Positions 1 through 7,770 of a stretch of 51,428 nt of DNA are shown piece after piece. Every line of letters starts with the position of its first letter. Position 1 is the stretch's first letter. The stretch spans positions 1 to 51,428 of the forward strand of contig CAVGXR010000035.1 of NCBI GenBank assembly GCA_963633225.1, read 5' to 3'. Under the pieces are notes generated by a model. The model was not told the DNA's origin, did no database searches, and saw only the letters and a program-made list of their open reading frames with translations. The DNA is from F23-B02 sp963633225 (lineage in GTDB: Bacteria > Bacillota > Clostridia > Oscillospirales > Oscillospiraceae). A program made the translations under genes and the position numbers.

Positions 1-262
1 AGCAACCGCATCTTGCTTGATCTTAATGCGAAATGCCCGCCACGGCGAGTGGCCAAGCCTGTTCCCTACGACACTGCGGTGTGCGCTTCGCGCACGAATT
101 TGAATCCATTCGCTCGGAGAGCGAATACCGCTGGCTAACGGCTAATGGCTAACGGCTATCAGCTATCAGCTCACGGTACGCGAAACGTTCTTATTTATGC
201 CAATGTCTCCGGTCGGGCTACCGCAATATCCGTATAGGTGCAGCCTTAATGCGCCTCTAAAA
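1..262. mobile_element. Inverted-repeat (MITE-like) element, copy A, left end outside window
   Basis: Non-coding sequence whose last ~80 bases (about 181-262) match both ends of the element at 15072-15968. The terminal signature is CCGTATAGGTGCAGCCTTAATGC, split as CCGTATAGGTGCAG then CCTTAATGCGCCTCTAAAA. The interior (30-175) aligns with 15735-15880 of that copy: a GCCAAGCCTGTTCCCTACG block, the palindrome TTCGCTCGGAGAGCGAA, and a run of heptamers. The window opens inside the element, so its other terminus is not seen. No open frame here looks like a transposase, so any mobility would have to be supplied in trans (inference). The element stops two bases before the -35 box of deoD. Confidence 0.75.
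133..174. repeat. Tandem heptamer repeat (GGCTAAC-type), six units
   Basis: Six consecutive 7-bp units: GGCTAAC, GGCTAAT, GGCTAAC, GGCTATC, AGCTATC, AGCTCAC. A five-unit array of the same heptamer lies at 15845-15879 in the related element, so unit number varies between copies. Confidence 0.8.
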
Positions 263-264
263 CC

Positions 265-293
265 TTGACTATGGTTTGACTTGCGGATATAAT
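265..293 (+). promoter_or_regulatory. Sigma-A promoter of deoD
   Basis: TTGACT (265-270), a 17-bp spacer, and TATAAT (288-293). The -35 box begins directly after the terminus of the repeat element. An AAGGAGG-type ribosome site (about 314-320) precedes the ATG at 327. Confidence 0.8.
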
Positions 294-326
294 CGGAGCA
301 AAACATATTATTAAGGAGGAAACACC

Positions 327-1055
327 ATGCCTATACCCACTCCGCACATAGCAGCGAAAAAAGAAGACATTGCAAAGACCGTTCTCATGCCCGGCGATCC
401 ACTGAGGGCTAAATTCATCGCAGAGACGTTTCTTGAAAATCCCGTGCTCGTCAACAACGTGCGCGGCGTTCAGGGTCACACAGGCACATGGAAGGGCGTT
501 CCCGTGACCGTCATGGCAAGCGGCATGGGCATCCCCGCCATCGGCATCTACAGCTGGGAGCTTTTCAACTTCTACGATGTTGACAACATCATCCGCATCG
601 GCTCTGCCGGAGCTCTGCGCAGCGACCTCAAGCTCATGGACATTGTTGCCGGTCAGGGCGCGTGCACCGACTCGAACTTTGCCCACCAGTTTGAGCTCAA
701 CGGCACCTTCGCACCCATCGCGGACTACACCCTGCTGAGCACCGCCGTCGAGACGGCAAAGGAGCACGGCGTTGACATGAAGGTCGGAAACATTCTCTCG
801 GGCGACAACTTCTACTCCCCCGCCGGCTGCGACAGCAACGACAAGTGGCGCGACATGGGCGTGCTGGCCGTCGAGATGGAGGCTGCGGGTCTTTACATGA
901 ACGCTGCCAAGGCCGGAAAGCGTGCGCTGTGCATCTGCACGATATCCGATCATATCTACCGCGACGAGGCACTGTCGCCGGAGGAAAGACAGTTGTCCTT
1001 CACTCAGATGATGGAGATAGCACTTGACACGGCAGCAAAGATGAACAATCTATAA
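327..1055 (+). CDS. deoD: Purine-nucleoside phosphorylase, DeoD type
   Basis: 242 aa, full length for the hexameric low-molecular-mass DeoD family. It phosphorolyses purine (deoxy)ribonucleosides to free base plus (deoxy)ribose-1-phosphate in the cytoplasm. Visible family signatures: N-terminal TPHIAAKKEDIAKTVLMPGD with the phosphate-binding G-D-P-L-R, the I-R-I-G-S-A-G segment near residue 90-98, the nucleoside-contacting V-E-M-E-A-A-G near 180, and the catalytic Asp region T-I-S-D-H near 205. Strong ribosome site and promoter immediately upstream. It is followed by a nucleoside-type BMP lipoprotein and ABC transporter, consistent with uptake coupled to salvage. Confident assignment. Confidence 0.96.
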   Translation: MPIPTPHIAAKKEDIAKTVLMPGDPLRAKFIAETFLENPVLVNNVRGVQGHTGTWKGVPVTVMASGMGIPAIGIYSWELFNFYDVDNIIRIGSAGALRSDLKLMDIVAGQGACTDSNFAHQFELNGTFAPIADYTLLSTAVETAKEHGVDMKVGNILSGDNFYSPAGCDSNDKWRDMGVLAVEMEAAGLYMNAAKAGKRALCICTISDHIYRDEALSPEERQLSFTQMMEIALDTAAKMNNL

Positions 1056-1101
1056 ATTCTCGTCAAATGCGCCTGCTTTTAGCCAAATTGCTAAATTCCA
1101 C

Positions 1102-1131
1102 TTGCCTTTGACCTGATATAAGTGCTATACT
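1102..1131 (+). promoter_or_regulatory. Putative promoter of the BMP lipoprotein gene
   Basis: TTGCCT (1102-1107), 18-bp spacer, TATACT (1126-1131). The leader contains an inverted repeat TAAGTG...CACTTA (about 1146-1175). I looked for purine-riboswitch core motifs here and saw none. Confidence 0.5.
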
Positions 1132-1200
1132 GTGGGCAGTATGCGGTAAGTGTAAAATCCACTATCGCACTTAAATCAAATTTTATACGGAGGAAAAAAG

Positions 1201-2361
1201 ATGAAAAGAATTCTCGCACTGGTTCTCGCTCTTTGCATGGTCTTTGCTCTGTGCGCCTGCTCCAACGGCGACAAGGATGCCAAGGAAACCACTACTCCGG
1301 AGGAGACCGCAATGAAGGTCGCCATGATCACCGACTACGGCGACATCACCGACCAGTCCTTCAACCAGACCACCTATGAAGCATGCAAGGCCTACTGCTC
1401 CGAGAACAGCATCGACTTCAACTACTTCAAGCCCGCTTCCGATGCTGACGCAGACCGCGTTGCAATGATCGAGAAGGCAGTTGCCGACGGCTACAACGTC
1501 ATCGTAATGCCCGGCTACGCTTTCGCAAACGCTATCAAGCAGACCGTCAACACCTACACCGATGTTAAGTTCGTTGCACTGGACGTCGGCGCAGGCGACC
1601 TGAACACCTTCAACGACGATGGCTCCATCAAGGAAGAGTTCAAGGTTCCCTCCAACCTCTACTGCGCAGTTTACCAGGAAGAGCTCTGCGGCTACATGGC
1701 AGGCTACGCTGCCGTTAAGCTCGGCTACAAGCAGCTCGGCTTCCTCGGCGGCATGGCAGTTCCCGCAGTTGTCCGTTACGGCTACGGCTTCGTTCAGGGC
1801 GTGAACGCAGCAGCTGTTGAGCTGAACATCGCAGATCAGGTCTCCGTCAAGTACGTTTACGGCAACGCATTCAAGGCAGACCCCGCGATCACCGCTGTTA
1901 TGGATACCTGGTACAAGAACGGCACCGAGGTCGTCTTTGCCTGCGGCGGCGGCATCTATGCATCCGCAGCTGAAGCAGCAGCAAAGGTCGAGGGCGCAAA
2001 GATCATCGGCGTTGACGTTGATCAGGCTGCTATCATCGACGGCGATTACGGCGAAGGCATGACCATCACTTCCGCAATGAAGGGTCTTGCTCCCACCGTC
2101 AAGACCGTTCTGGCTGCTATCTCTGCTGACAAGTGGGCAGACTTCGGCGGCAAGATCGAGACTCTGGGGCTCGTTTCCGAGAACCCCGATGAGAACTACG
2201 TACAGCTGGCCGGCTCCACCCAGTTCGGCGACGGCTTCACCAAGGACGACTACTCCGCCCTTGTTAAGGACATGTTCGACGGCAAGGTCACTGTCAGCAA
2301 CTCCACCGATGAGATGCCCAAGACCGACGTTACCGTCACCGTTCTCGACAACATCCTGTAA
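1201..2361 (+). CDS. BMP-family nucleoside-binding lipoprotein (ABC transporter)
   Basis: 386 aa. The N-terminus has a lipoprotein signal with a short basic start, a hydrophobic stretch, and lipobox A-L-C-A-C-S, so the mature protein would be anchored at Cys20 on the outer face of the membrane. The body is the PnrA/Med/BMP fold: T-D-Y-G-D-I-T-D-Q-S-F-N-Q near residue 45, V-I-V-M-P-G-Y-A-F near 102, G-F-L-G-G-M near 181, A-C-G-G-G-I near 245, and G-V-D-V-D-Q near 268. In this family these build the purine-nucleoside pocket. It sits between deoD and the matching ATPase and permeases, so it is probably the solute receptor of that importer. The exact nucleoside specificity is inferred from context. 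Confidence 0.92.
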   Translation: MKRILALVLALCMVFALCACSNGDKDAKETTTPEETAMKVAMITDYGDITDQSFNQTTYEACKAYCSENSIDFNYFKPASDADADRVAMIEKAVADGYNVIVMPGYAFANAIKQTVNTYTDVKFVALDVGAGDLNTFNDDGSIKEEFKVPSNLYCAVYQEELCGYMAGYAAVKLGYKQLGFLGGMAVPAVVRYGYGFVQGVNAAAVELNIADQVSVKYVYGNAFKADPAITAVMDTWYKNGTEVVFACGGGIYASAAEAAAKVEGAKIIGVDVDQAAIIDGDYGEGMTITSAMKGLAPTVKTVLAAISADKWADFGGKIETLGLVSENPDENYVQLAGSTQFGDGFTKDDYSALVKDMFDGKVTVSNSTDEMPKTDVTVTVLDNIL

Positions 2362-2378
2362 TTTCAAAGCTGCAACCC

Positions 2379-2410
2379 AAGGACAGGCGAAAAAATCGCC
2401 TGTCCTTTTT
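2379..2410 (+). terminator. Rho-independent terminator after the BMP gene
   Basis: Stem GGACAGGCGA / TCGCCTGTCC with a short A-rich loop and a T run. It lies 17 bases after the lipoprotein stop. A near-identical hairpin occurs 240 bases further on. Confidence 0.85.
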
Positions 2411-2437
2411 AGTATAAAAATCATAGATTTTTATACT
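2411..2437. repeat. Perfect A/T-rich hairpin next to terminator
   Basis: AGTATAAAAATC, a 3-base loop, and GATTTTTATACT form a perfect 12-bp stem placed directly after terminator 1 and before the structured repeat. It may act as a second terminator or belong to the repeat. Confidence 0.5.
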
Positions 2438-2444
2438 AAAAAAT

Positions 2445-2599
2445 ACGCCACATTTTTTGTGAAGCCTACGCTTCACGAAAAATCTCGCTGCGCTCGTCAA
2501 AAAGTCCTTACGGACATTTTTGATGGCTATAATCCTACTCGAGGCGGGTCTTACCCCCTCGAGCTCCCCCGCTGCGCGGATATCCTTATGCAGCAGCAC
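2445..2599. repeat. Structured intergenic repeat, family S, copy 1
   Basis: About 155 bp nearly identical to 10032-10190. It can form four successive hairpins: GTGAAGC/GCTTCAC (about 2460-2477); TCAAAAAGTCC/GGACATTTTTGA; CTCGAGG/CCTCGAG; and GCTGC/GCAGC around a GGATAT loop. The tip of the second hairpin differs from the other copy with compensating changes on both sides, and the first and last stems are kept, as expected for a selected RNA or DNA structure. No credible open frame is conserved between copies. Confidence 0.7.
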
Positions 2600-2618
2600 A
2601 TTTTTCAGGCATTTTGCT

Positions 2619-2650
2619 AAGGACAGGCGAAAAATTCGCCTGTCCTTTTT
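2619..2650 (+). terminator. Second copy of the same terminator hairpin
   Basis: GGACAGGCGA/TCGCCTGTCC stem plus T run, almost base-for-base the hairpin at 2379-2410. The two copies bracket the structured repeat. Confidence 0.75.
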
Positions 2651-2674
2651 TATTCATATTTCCGACATTTTTAA

Positions 2675-2703
2675 TTGCAATGCTCCCACTGCTATTGTAT
2701 AAT
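2675..2703 (+). promoter_or_regulatory. Promoter of the nucleoside ABC ATPase/permease operon
   Basis: TTGCAA (2675-2680), 17-bp spacer, perfect TATAAT (2698-2703). It places a separate start of transcription between the binding-protein gene and the transporter genes. Confidence 0.75.
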
Positions 2704-2761
2704 TAATTATTAATACCTCGTGGTATAAAGAAATTTACACGCGAAAGGGGAGATTCGGGTT

Positions 2762-4303
2762 TTGGAACAGGAATATGCGATAGAAATGCTGCATATAACC
2801 AAGCGATTTCCGGGCATAGTCGCCAACGATGATATCACCATCCAGCTCAAAAAGGGCGAGATACACGCGCTGCTCGGCGAGAACGGTGCGGGCAAGAGCA
2901 CCCTGATGAGCGTACTGTTCGGCCTGTATCAGGCTGAAGAGGGTGTTATCAAGAAGGACGGCAAGGAGGTCAAGATAAAAGACCCCAACGATGCAAACCG
3001 CCTCGGCATCGGCATGGTTCACCAGCACTTTAAGCTCGTCGAGTGCTTCTCGGTGCTCGACAACATCATCCTCGGCAACGAGCCGGTGAAGAAGCTGGGC
3101 TTCCTCAACAAGGACGCTGCGCGAAAGAAAATCCTCGAGCTGAGCGACCGCTACGGCCTGAGCGTCGAGCCCGACGCGCTTATCGAGGATATCACCGTCG
3201 GTATGCAGCAGCGCACCGAGATCCTCAAGATGCTCTACCGCGAAAACGAGATACTCATTTTCGACGAGCCCACGGCGGTGCTCACCCCGCAGGAGATAGA
3301 GGAGCTCATGCAGATAATGAAAAACCTCGCCAAAGAGGGCAAGAGCATCCTGTTTATATCACACAAGCTCAACGAGATCATGGAGGTCGCCGACCGCTGC
3401 TCCGTTCTGCGCAAGGGTAAGTACATCGGCACGGTCGAGATCAAAAACACCAGCAAGGAAGAGCTCTCGCGCATGATGGTAGGCCGCGACGTTGACTTCA
3501 CGGTTCACAAGAAGGAGTCTGAGCCCGGCGAGGTGATACTTGACGTTGAAAACATGAGCGTCACGTCGAGGGTACATCACAACGACGCGGTGAAGAACGT
3601 TTCCTTCAAGGTGCGCGCAGGCGAGATCGTCTGCATCGCCGGTATCGACGGCAACGGCCAGACCGAGCTCGTCTACGGCCTGACGGGACTTGAGCCGCTC
3701 AAGAGCGGCAGGGTCACTCTCTGCGGCAGAGACATAAGCCACGCCTCGATACGCGACCGCAACACCCACGGCATGAGCCACATCCCCGAGGACAGGCACA
3801 AGCACGGTCTGGTGCTGGACTACTCGCTTGAATACAATATCGTGCTCCAGAGCTATTTCGAGCCGCAGTTTGTAACGCCGGCGGGCTTTTTGAAGAGAAA
3901 AAACATACGCGAATATTCCGACAAGCTCATCGAGCAGTACGATGTCCGCTCGGGTCAGGGCTCGATAACGACCGCCCGCAGCATGTCCGGCGGCAACCAG
4001 CAGAAGGCCATAGTCGCACGCGAGATCGACAAGGAGCCGGAGCTCCTCGTCGCCGTACAGCCGACCCGCGGCCTCGATGTCGGCGCTATCGAGAACATTC
4101 ACAAGGAGCTTGTCAAGGTCCGCGACTCGGGCCGTGCGGTGCTTCTGGTGTCGCTTGAGCTCGACGAGGTCATGAGCGTGCCCGACCGCATCCTCGTCAT
4201 GTACGAGGGCGAGATCGTCGGCGAGCTCGACCCGAAAAAGACTACCGTTGAGGAGCTCGGCCTGTACATGGCCGGCGCAAAGAAAGGAGCAGGCCATGAA
4301 TAA
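2762..4303 (+). CDS. Nucleoside ABC transporter, fused double ATP-binding protein
   Basis: 513 aa, a tandem of two ABC domains as in RbsA/YufO-type importers. Domain 1 has Walker A G-E-N-G-A-G-K-S-T (about 40-48), Q-loop region H-Q-H-F-K-L-V, a signature reduced to V-G-M-Q-Q-R, and Walker B F-D-E-P-T-A-V-L-T-P. Domain 2 has the usual degenerate Walker A G-I-D-G-N-G-Q-T-E (about 298-306), an intact M-S-G-G-N-Q-Q-K signature, and A-V-Q-P-T-R-G-L-D-V-G in place of canonical Walker B. This asymmetry is normal in the family, where one site hydrolyses ATP. The start is TTG at 2762 after an AGGGGAG ribosome site. It overlaps the next gene by 8 bases, so it is translationally coupled to the permeases. 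Confidence 0.93.
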   Translation: MEQEYAIEMLHITKRFPGIVANDDITIQLKKGEIHALLGENGAGKSTLMSVLFGLYQAEEGVIKKDGKEVKIKDPNDANRLGIGMVHQHFKLVECFSVLDNIILGNEPVKKLGFLNKDAARKKILELSDRYGLSVEPDALIEDITVGMQQRTEILKMLYRENEILIFDEPTAVLTPQEIEELMQIMKNLAKEGKSILFISHKLNEIMEVADRCSVLRKGKYIGTVEIKNTSKEELSRMMVGRDVDFTVHKKESEPGEVILDVENMSVTSRVHHNDAVKNVSFKVRAGEIVCIAGIDGNGQTELVYGLTGLEPLKSGRVTLCGRDISHASIRDRNTHGMSHIPEDRHKHGLVLDYSLEYNIVLQSYFEPQFVTPAGFLKRKNIREYSDKLIEQYDVRSGQGSITTARSMSGGNQQKAIVAREIDKEPELLVAVQPTRGLDVGAIENIHKELVKVRDSGRAVLLVSLELDEVMSVPDRILVMYEGEIVGELDPKKTTVEELGLYMAGAKKGAGHE

Positions 4304-5438
4304 GGGAAAAAGCTCGCTTCTTAAAAACAACGGCGTGCAGTCGTTTATCGCGTCGATAATCTGCATCCTGCTCGGCCTGCTGATAGGCTATATAGTCCTG
4401 CTGTTCATAAATCCGGCGGGCGCGGGCGAGGCAATAACGGCGCTGGTCAAGAACTTCTTCAACTACCCCAACGGCGTGGTAGCGCTCAAATACTTCGGCA
4501 GCACGCTCGTCAAGACCGCGCCGCTGATCATGTGTTCGCTGTCGATCCTGTTTGCGTATAAGGTCGGCCTGTTCAACATAGGCGCTGCCGGTCAGTACGC
4601 CCTCGGCGCGGGCATGGCGATATACGCGGCTCTTGCATGGCAGCTTCCCTGGTGGGCCTGCCTTCTCATCGCAACGGCGGCGGGCGCGGCGCTCGGCACG
4701 GTGTCCGGCATCCTCAAGAGCTACTGCAACGTAAACGAGGTCATCTCGGGCATCATGCTCAACTGGATAACCCTTTACGCAATGAACGACCTGCTGACAA
4801 ACGTCAAGGAGGTCGCAAGCCCCTACACCGAGCACATTGAAAGCATAAGCCCCCAGTCCATTCTTCCGACTCTCGGACTGGATACACTGTTTTCAAATAA
4901 CCAGTACGTCACGATAGCCATCCCCATCTCGGTCATCATCGCGGTGATCGTGTATATCGTGATGGAAAAGACCAAATTCGGCTATGAGCTCAAGGCAACG
5001 GGCTTTAACAAGAATGCGGCGAAATACTGCGGCATGACCGAAAAGCGCAACACCATACTGACGCTGCTCATCGGCGGCGGCCTCGCCGGTCTCGGCGCGG
5101 GGCTTTTCTACCTGACGGGCTTCGAGCAGTGGTCCTGCGGCCAGTCCTCCGTTCCCGCAATGGGCTTTAACGGCATTGCGGCGGCCTTCCTCGGCGGACT
5201 CAACCCCATCGGCGCAATATTCTCGTCCTACTTCATCCAGCACATAACGGTCGGCGGCGCGTACCTCGACAAGAGCATGTACTGCACCCAGATATCCGAC
5301 CTCATTTCCTCGATCATCATTTACCTGTGCGGCTTCGTCCTGTTCATGAAGCTTGTCATGAACAACATCGCCGCAAAGCGTGAGGAGAAGGCAAAGGCTG
5401 CGGCTCAGGCCGCTGCACAGAAGGGAGGCAAGGAGTAA
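4296..5438 (+). CDS. Nucleoside ABC transporter permease 1 (YufP-like)
   Basis: 380 aa with multiple hydrophobic helices of the BPD_transp_2 type. It has the family segment L-F-N-I-G-A-A-G-Q-Y-A-L-G near residue 90 and the N-E-V-I-S-G-I-M-L-N-W motif near 148, which contacts the ATPase. ATG 4296 is preferred over an in-frame start at 4248 because AAAGGAG lies 6 bases before it. The gene overlaps the ATPase by 8 bases and shares one base (TAATG) with permease 2. The C-terminal tail is basic and alanine-rich (K-A-A-A-Q-A-A-A-Q-K), probably cytoplasmic. Confidence 0.92.
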   Translation: MNKGKSSLLKNNGVQSFIASIICILLGLLIGYIVLLFINPAGAGEAITALVKNFFNYPNGVVALKYFGSTLVKTAPLIMCSLSILFAYKVGLFNIGAAGQYALGAGMAIYAALAWQLPWWACLLIATAAGAALGTVSGILKSYCNVNEVISGIMLNWITLYAMNDLLTNVKEVASPYTEHIESISPQSILPTLGLDTLFSNNQYVTIAIPISVIIAVIVYIVMEKTKFGYELKATGFNKNAAKYCGMTEKRNTILTLLIGGGLAGLGAGLFYLTGFEQWSCGQSSVPAMGFNGIAAAFLGGLNPIGAIFSSYFIQHITVGGAYLDKSMYCTQISDLISSIIIYLCGFVLFMKLVMNNIAAKREEKAKAAAQAAAQKGGKE

Positions 5439-6376
5439 TGTCATTACTTATCCAGTACACCATTCTTTATGCTTCCGTTTTGATCCTCGTCGCCCTCGGC
5501 GGCTGCTTCTCGGAGCATTCGGGCGTAATAAACCTCGGACTTGAGGGCATCATGGTAGTGGGCGCTCTCGGCGGAGCGCTGACGATGAAGTACCTTGCCG
5601 GTTCGTCTCCGGCGCTCATCGTCATCCTCACCATTCTCGCCTCGGCTGCTGCGGGACTTGTGTTCTCGTCCCTGCTTGCCGTTGCGTGCATAAACTTCAA
5701 GGCCGATCAGACGATCGTCGGCACGGCGCTGAACCTTCTCGGTCTTGCGGCGGCGACGGTCATAGTAAAGGCCATCAACACGGCTGAGAGCCCCGACAAC
5801 GTCTCCTCCACCGTGCAGTATATCTCGCAGAAGGAGGCCTTCCTCGTCAAGTTCGGCGACTTCACCTTTAACTGGATGATGCTCGTTGCGCTCGTTCTGC
5901 TCGTTGCGGCCTACATCATCCTGTACAAGACCCGCTTCGGCCTGCGTCTGATGGCCTGCGGCGAGCATCCTCAGGCGGCGGACTCGGTCGGCATCAATGT
6001 GTACAAGATGCGCTGGTCGGGCGTTCTCATCTCGGGCGTGCTCGGCGGTCTGGGCGGTATCATGTACATCATTGCCGGCGCAAGCGAATGGCAGTTTGAA
6101 GCAGGCGTTTCGGGCTTCGGCTTCCTCGCTCTGGCGGTCATGATCTTCGGCCAGTGGAAGCCGCACCGCATAGCGCTCGCGGCGCTGCTGTTCGGCCTGT
6201 TCCGCGCTCTGGCGAGCGTGTACTCGGGCTTCGATTTCCTGCTGAGCCTGCAGCTGTCGGGCTCGATATACAAGATGATGCCGTACATCATCTCGCTCAT
6301 CGTCCTTGCGCTGACCTCGAAGAACTCGCGTGCTCCCAAGGCGGAGGGCATCCCCTACGAAAAGGGACAGCGATAA
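5438..6376 (+). CDS. Nucleoside ABC transporter permease 2 (YufQ-like)
   Basis: 312 aa, the partner BPD_transp_2 permease. It has H-S-G-V-I-N-L-G-L-E-G-I-M near residue 26, about eight to nine hydrophobic helices, and the cytoplasmic loop G-L-R-L-M-A-C-G-E-H-P-Q-A-A that docks on the ATPase. With permease 1, the double ATPase and the BMP lipoprotein it completes a nucleoside importer. It is the last gene before the bidirectional terminator facing tdk. Confidence 0.92.
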   Translation: MSLLIQYTILYASVLILVALGGCFSEHSGVINLGLEGIMVVGALGGALTMKYLAGSSPALIVILTILASAAAGLVFSSLLAVACINFKADQTIVGTALNLLGLAAATVIVKAINTAESPDNVSSTVQYISQKEAFLVKFGDFTFNWMMLVALVLLVAAYIILYKTRFGLRLMACGEHPQAADSVGINVYKMRWSGVLISGVLGGLGGIMYIIAGASEWQFEAGVSGFGFLALAVMIFGQWKPHRIALAALLFGLFRALASVYSGFDFLLSLQLSGSIYKMMPYIISLIVLALTSKNSRAPKAEGIPYEKGQR

Positions 6377-6383
6377 TGTTAAC

Positions 6384-6422
6384 AAAAAAGCTGGCGGAGC
6401 TTGTTGCTCCACCAGCTTTTTT
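6384..6422. terminator. Bidirectional terminator between permease 2 and tdk
   Basis: AAAAAAGCTGG-N-GGAGC, loop TTGTT, GCTCC-N-CCAGCTTTTTT. Its A run on one side and T run on the other let it serve both convergent operons. Confidence 0.9.
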
Positions 6423-6438
6423 GTTCCTATTATTCCTA

Positions 6439-7017
6439 TTATTTTTCCTGCTGCTTTATCTTATCCATCCAGCATTTGTGGCACATTGCGACATAGCTGT
6501 CGTTGCCGCCGAGGAACACCTGATCGCCCTGAGTTATGATGCGCCCCGTGCTGTCGATACGCGCATTGACGGTGGCCTTGCGCCCGCAGGCACAGACGGT
6601 CTTTATCTCGGTGATGGAGTCTGCAAGCTCCATGAGCCTGCGTGCGCCGGGGAAAAAGTGCGTCAGGAAGTCGGTGCGCAGGCCGAAGCACAGAACCGGC
6701 AGATCCTCCGCATCCACCAGCTCGCGCAGCTGGTCGATCTGCTCGGGTGTAAAAAACTGCGCCTCGTCCGCTATGATAACATCATGCCGTCCGGCATTTG
6801 CGTAGGCTTCAATGATGTTCTGCTCGGGCGTTATGATCTCTGCCGAGCGCATCAGGCCTATGCGGCTGCGCACGATATCCGCGCCGTCGCGGGTGTCGAT
6901 ACTCGGCTTTATGAGCCAGACGCTCATGCCCAGCTCCTCATAGTTAAACTGCGTTATAAGCGCCTGAGCCGATTTCGACGAGCCCATCGCGCCGTATTTG
7001 AAATATAGCTTTGCCAT
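6439..7017 (-). CDS. tdk: Thymidine kinase
   Basis: 192 aa, type II (TK1-like) thymidine kinase making dTMP from thymidine and ATP. P-loop G-A-M-G-S-S-K-S at residues 9-16, where S replaces the more usual G before K. Also the D-T-R-D lasso-start region, Walker B-like I-A-D-E-A-Q-F-F, and a C-terminal zinc-ribbon with C-A-C-G and C-H-K-C. It lies 9 bases downstream of udk in the same transcript and opposite the nucleoside importer, so this is a local pyrimidine/purine salvage block. Confidence 0.95.
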   Translation of the reverse strand: MAKLYFKYGAMGSSKSAQALITQFNYEELGMSVWLIKPSIDTRDGADIVRSRIGLMRSAEIITPEQNIIEAYANAGRHDVIIADEAQFFTPEQIDQLRELVDAEDLPVLCFGLRTDFLTHFFPGARRLMELADSITEIKTVCACGRKATVNARIDSTGRIITQGDQVFLGGNDSYVAMCHKCWMDKIKQQEK

Positions 7018-7026
7018 GCTGCGTCC

Positions 7027-7650
7027 TCAATTCTGCGCAAGATGCGCACGCACGCGCTCGAGCACCATGTCCAGCGCGACCTGATTGTGTCCGCCCTCGG
7101 GGATAATGATGTCCGCCTTGCGCTTGGAGGGCTCGACAAACTGCTCGTGCATGGGCTTGACGGTGTTCAGATACTGGTTCACGACGCTCTCGAGGCTTCT
7201 GCCGCGGTCACGCACGTCGCGCACGATCCTGCGCAGGATACGCACGTCCGCATCCGTATCGACATAGATCTTGATGTCCATCAGCTCGCACAGCTCGGGG
7301 CTCTGGAATATCAGCAGTCCCTCGACGATGATAACGCGGGAGGGCTTGACCATCACGGTTTTTTCCGAGCGGTCATGGATAGTGTAGTCATAGGTCGGGC
7401 AATATATCGTCTCGCCCCGCCGCAGCTTTTTCAGGTCGTCTATCAGAAGCTCGGTGTCAAAGGCATCGGGGTGGTCGTAGTTGAGCTTTGCTCTCTCCTC
7501 GTAGCTCATGCCGTGGTGAGCCTTGTAGTAGTTGTCGTGGTAGATGACGCTGACGTTGCCGCCGAAGTGCTGCACGATCTTGCGCGTGATCGTCGTCTTG
7601 CCGCTGCCCGTGCCGCCGGCAATACCGATAACGATGATGCTGTCTTTCAT
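7027..7650 (-). CDS. udk: Uridine kinase
   Basis: 207 aa, usual length for Udk. It phosphorylates uridine and cytidine to UMP/CMP. P-loop G-G-T-G-S-G-K-T at residues 12-19; the N-Y-Y-K and N-Y-D-H-P-D-A-F-D substrate-lid motifs; R-R-I-V-R-D-V-R-D-R-G-R near 140. First gene of a two-gene transcript with tdk, behind its own sigma-A-like promoter. Confidence 0.95.
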   Translation of the reverse strand: MKDSIIVIGIAGGTGSGKTTITRKIVQHFGGNVSVIYHDNYYKAHHGMSYEERAKLNYDHPDAFDTELLIDDLKKLRRGETIYCPTYDYTIHDRSEKTVMVKPSRVIIVEGLLIFQSPELCELMDIKIYVDTDADVRILRRIVRDVRDRGRSLESVVNQYLNTVKPMHEQFVEPSKRKADIIIPEGGHNQVALDMVLERVRAHLAQN

Positions 7651-7682
7651 ATATCTCTCCCATGTATTGTCCGTTTTCTTTC

Positions 7683-7711
7683 ATAATACCACAGCCATCA
7701 CGAACTCACAA
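7683..7711 (-). promoter_or_regulatory. Promoter of udk-tdk
   Basis: On the minus strand: TTGTGA (7711-7706), 17-bp spacer, TATTAT (7688-7683). Confidence 0.65.
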
Positions 7712-7729
7712 GTTTTTTTAGTTTTTAAA

Positions 7730-7760
7730 AGCTCCCCGTTTTTATTGAAAGCGGGGAGCT
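7730..7760 (-). terminator. Terminator after the PII-like gene
   Basis: AGCTCCCCG / CGGGGAGCT stem with a 13-base loop, followed on the minus strand by a short T run. It ends the DUF1538/PII-like transcript and insulates udk. Confidence 0.75.
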
Positions 7761-7770
7761 CTTAACCTTG

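Noticed and set aside
1056..1200. Purine riboswitch ahead of the nucleoside transporter
   Set aside because: The conserved purine-aptamer core and the three-way junction motifs were not found; only a simple TAAGTG/CACTTA repeat is present.
1183..2424. A 413-codon antisense frame over the BMP lipoprotein gene
   Set aside because: The sense strand is a clear BMP-family lipoprotein with signal peptide; the antisense translation has no recognisable features.
2336..2620. Short frames on both strands across the structured repeat
   Set aside because: They are not conserved with the other copy at 10032-10190, whereas hairpins are.
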